In this document: one piece after another, positions 32,428-33,480 of the stretch | How the letters are laid out: each line of letters begins with the position of its first letter | How positions within the stretch are numbered: the stretch's first letter is position 1 | From: Mycobacterium sp. | GTDB taxonomy: Bacteria > Actinomycetota > Actinomycetes > Mycobacteriales > Mycobacteriaceae | Direction of reading: 5' to 3' | Length of the DNA stretch: 33,480 bases | Assembly: GCA_003165155.1 (NCBI GenBank) | Contig: PLSK01000221.1 | Span: forward strand, 23,590-57,069 | The notes under the pieces: model-generated | Database searches by the model: none | Seen by the model: the letters and a program-made list of their open reading frames with translations, nothing else | Told to the model about the DNA's origin: nothing | Position numbers and translations under genes: made by a program

Positions 32428-33480
32428 TTATGGTTTTCCAGTGGCGCCGGTTGCGCCCTTAGCTCCGGTGGACCCGCCAGGCCCACCTAAGCCGCCAGAA
32501 CCGCCGATGCCGCCGGTTGTTGGGCCATTGGAGAACGCAGTCCCGCCGTCTCCACCCGCGCCGCCCACGGCCGCTTGTTCCGAGCTGTCGCCGCCATTGC
32601 CACCGTTGCCCCCAATCGCGGCAGCCGAAGCACTGCTAGAGACCTGCGCGGCGCCACCGGCGCCGCCGGCCCCACCGGAGGTGCCGTTACCGCCATTGCC
32701 ACCTGCGCCGCTGGTAGCGGTCGCTGACGAGGAAGCGCTCTGGATCCGCGCGCCGCCGCCGGCCCCACCGGCCCCACCAACGTCACTGCTGCCGGCGCCA
32801 CCGGCCCCGCCACTGCCGCCGACGATGTCTCCCGTTCCGTTGCTGATCACCAGCCCACCGGCCCCACCAGCCCCACCAGAGGCGCCGTTCCCGCCGTTGC
32901 CACCTGCGCCGCCAGTAACGGCAGTCGAGGAGGAAGTGCTCTGGATAGTCGCGCCACCGCCGGCCCCACCAACCCCACCAACGCCGCTGCTGCCGGCGCC
33001 GCCAGCGCCGCCAGCGCCGAGTCTGACGGTTCCCGTTCCGTTGGTGATGACTGCCCCGCCAGCCCCACCAGCCCCGCCGGAGGAGCCGTTCCCGCCGTCG
33101 CCACCTGAGCCGCTGGTAGCGCTCGCCGACGAGGAACTGCTCTGGATTGACACGCCACCGCCGGCCCCACCGGCCCCACCAACGCCGCTGCTGCCGGCGC
33201 CACCGGCCCCGCCACTGCCGCCCACGGTGCTCCCCGTTCCGTTGCTGACGACCAACCCACCGGTCCCACCAGCCCCACCAGAGGCGCCGTTCCCGCCGCT
33301 ACCACCTGCACCGCTCGTGGCGGTAGCTGAGGACGAAGTGCTCTGGATAGTCGCGCCACCGCCGGCCCCACCAACCCCACCAACGCCGACGCTGCCCGTG
33401 CCACCGGCGCCCCCACTGCCGCCCACGGTATTACCCGTTCCGTTGCTGACGACCAACCCACCGGCCCCACCAGCCCCACC
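32428..33480 (-). CDS. PGRS-type glycine-rich repeat protein, C-terminal part
   Basis: The frame is open to the right edge; about 350 residues of the C-terminal end are seen and the N-terminus (a PE domain, if present) is outside. Apparent starts near 33456 are only TTG Leu codons inside a repeat. The protein is dominated by GGAGG, GGNGG and GGSGG triplets, as in PE_PGRS proteins, and is organised in 67-residue units, each opening with (L/A)V(V/I)(S/T)NGTG and holding a central Ser/Thr-rich stretch (IQSTSSSATATSG). The last 74 residues depart from the repeat and end GPGGSTGAKGATGATGKP, a collagen-like finish. Such proteins are usually surface-exposed or secreted through ESX-5; its function here and any link to the glycolipid genes are unknown. 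Confidence 0.8.
   Translation of the reverse strand, partial: GGAGGAGGLVVSNGTGNTVGGSGGAGGTGSVGVGGVGGAGGGATIQSTSSSATATSGAGGSGGNGASGGAGGTGGLVVSNGTGSTVGGSGGAGGAGSSGVGGAGGAGGGVSIQSSSSSASATSGSGGDGGNGSSGGAGGAGGAVITNGTGTVRLGAGGAGGAGSSGVGGVGGAGGGATIQSTSSSTAVTGGAGGNGGNGASGGAGGAGGLVISNGTGDIVGGSGGAGGAGSSDVGGAGGAGGGARIQSASSSATATSGAGGNGGNGTSGGAGGAGGAAQVSSSASAAAIGGNGGNGGDSSEQAAVGGAGGDGGTAFSNGPTTGGIGGSGGLGGPGGSTGAKGATGATGKP
32653..33480 (-). repeat. Tandem 201-bp repeats in the PGRS gene
   Basis: Four complete units of exactly 201 bases (67 codons) run at 33456-33256, 33255-33055, 33054-32854 and 32853-32653, with the end of a fifth at the window edge. Units differ at scattered positions; the third carries TVRLGA where the others have a VGGSGG-type stretch. 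The constant unit length points to unequal crossing-over. Confidence 0.85.

Noticed and set aside
32653..33480. CRISPR-like array
   Set aside because: The regular spacing is 201 bases and coding, with glycine-rich PGRS sequence; there are no short identical repeats with unique spacers.
1..33480. Insertion sequences, tRNA or rRNA genes
   Set aside because: No transposase motifs, terminal inverted repeats with target duplications, tRNA-like folds or rRNA sequence were seen; the duplications appear to be gene fragments and not mobile elements.

Overview
The window looks like part of a cell-envelope glycolipid locus from a slow-growing, PE_PGRS-bearing non-tuberculous Mycobacterium. The evidence is high GC content, frequent GTG/TTG starts, three glycosyltransferases of the Rv1524/GPL type, a FadD26/FadD28-like fatty acyl-AMP ligase fused to a polyketide synthase, a daunorubicin-type (DrrABC) ABC transporter and a PGRS glycine-rich repeat protein at the right edge. 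The species cannot be fixed from the sequence. A lipooligosaccharide (LOS), glycopeptidolipid (GPL) or related acylated glycolipid is the best guess for the product.

Layout from left to right. At 1-1831 (minus) is the N-terminal end of a type I PKS (KS and start of AT), translationally coupled to a truncated MbtH-like ORF. At 1985-4394 (minus) is a methyltransferase with membrane segments plus glycosyltransferase 1. From 4555 to 9149 are a decayed acyltransferase end, an NAD-sugar epimerase, glycosyltransferase 2, and a polytopic membrane protein behind one copy of a repeated promoter. At 9150-11342 is a full-length AT3-SGNH O-acyltransferase. At 11347-13771 (minus) are a UDP-glucose dehydrogenase and an epimerase/decarboxylase. 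From 13919 to 18517 are an alpha/beta hydrolase, a GMC flavoprotein and two near-identical Gfo/Idh/MocA oxidoreductases. At 18931-25554 is a 2207-residue megasynthase. At 25593-26864 is glycosyltransferase 3. From 27003 to 29599 are a ugd pseudogene fragment, a second acyltransferase, another AT3-SGNH remnant and a SAM methyltransferase. At 29697-32178 is drrCBA, and from 32428 the PGRS protein.

How the genes could work together (inference): the PKS proteins make and transfer the acyl part; the dehydrogenase, epimerases and oxidoreductases supply or modify nucleotide sugars; the three glycosyltransferases extend the glycan; methyltransferases and acyltransferases decorate it; and the Drr transporter moves the lipid outward.

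The most striking protein is the megasynthase, with order FAAL-ACP-KS-AT-ACP-(HxxxDG acyltransferase) and no reductive domains. The ACP-KS-AT-ACP core has the same order as Pks13, but here the activating ligase is fused in front and a condensation-type acyltransferase replaces the thioesterase. The other main theme is mosaicism: at least five broken gene copies, three copies of one promoter block, three copies of another leader, a local gene duplication, and five tail-to-tail gene pairs with gaps of 38 bp or less (one overlapping). This suggests the locus has been assembled and trimmed by repeated duplication, deletion and transfer.
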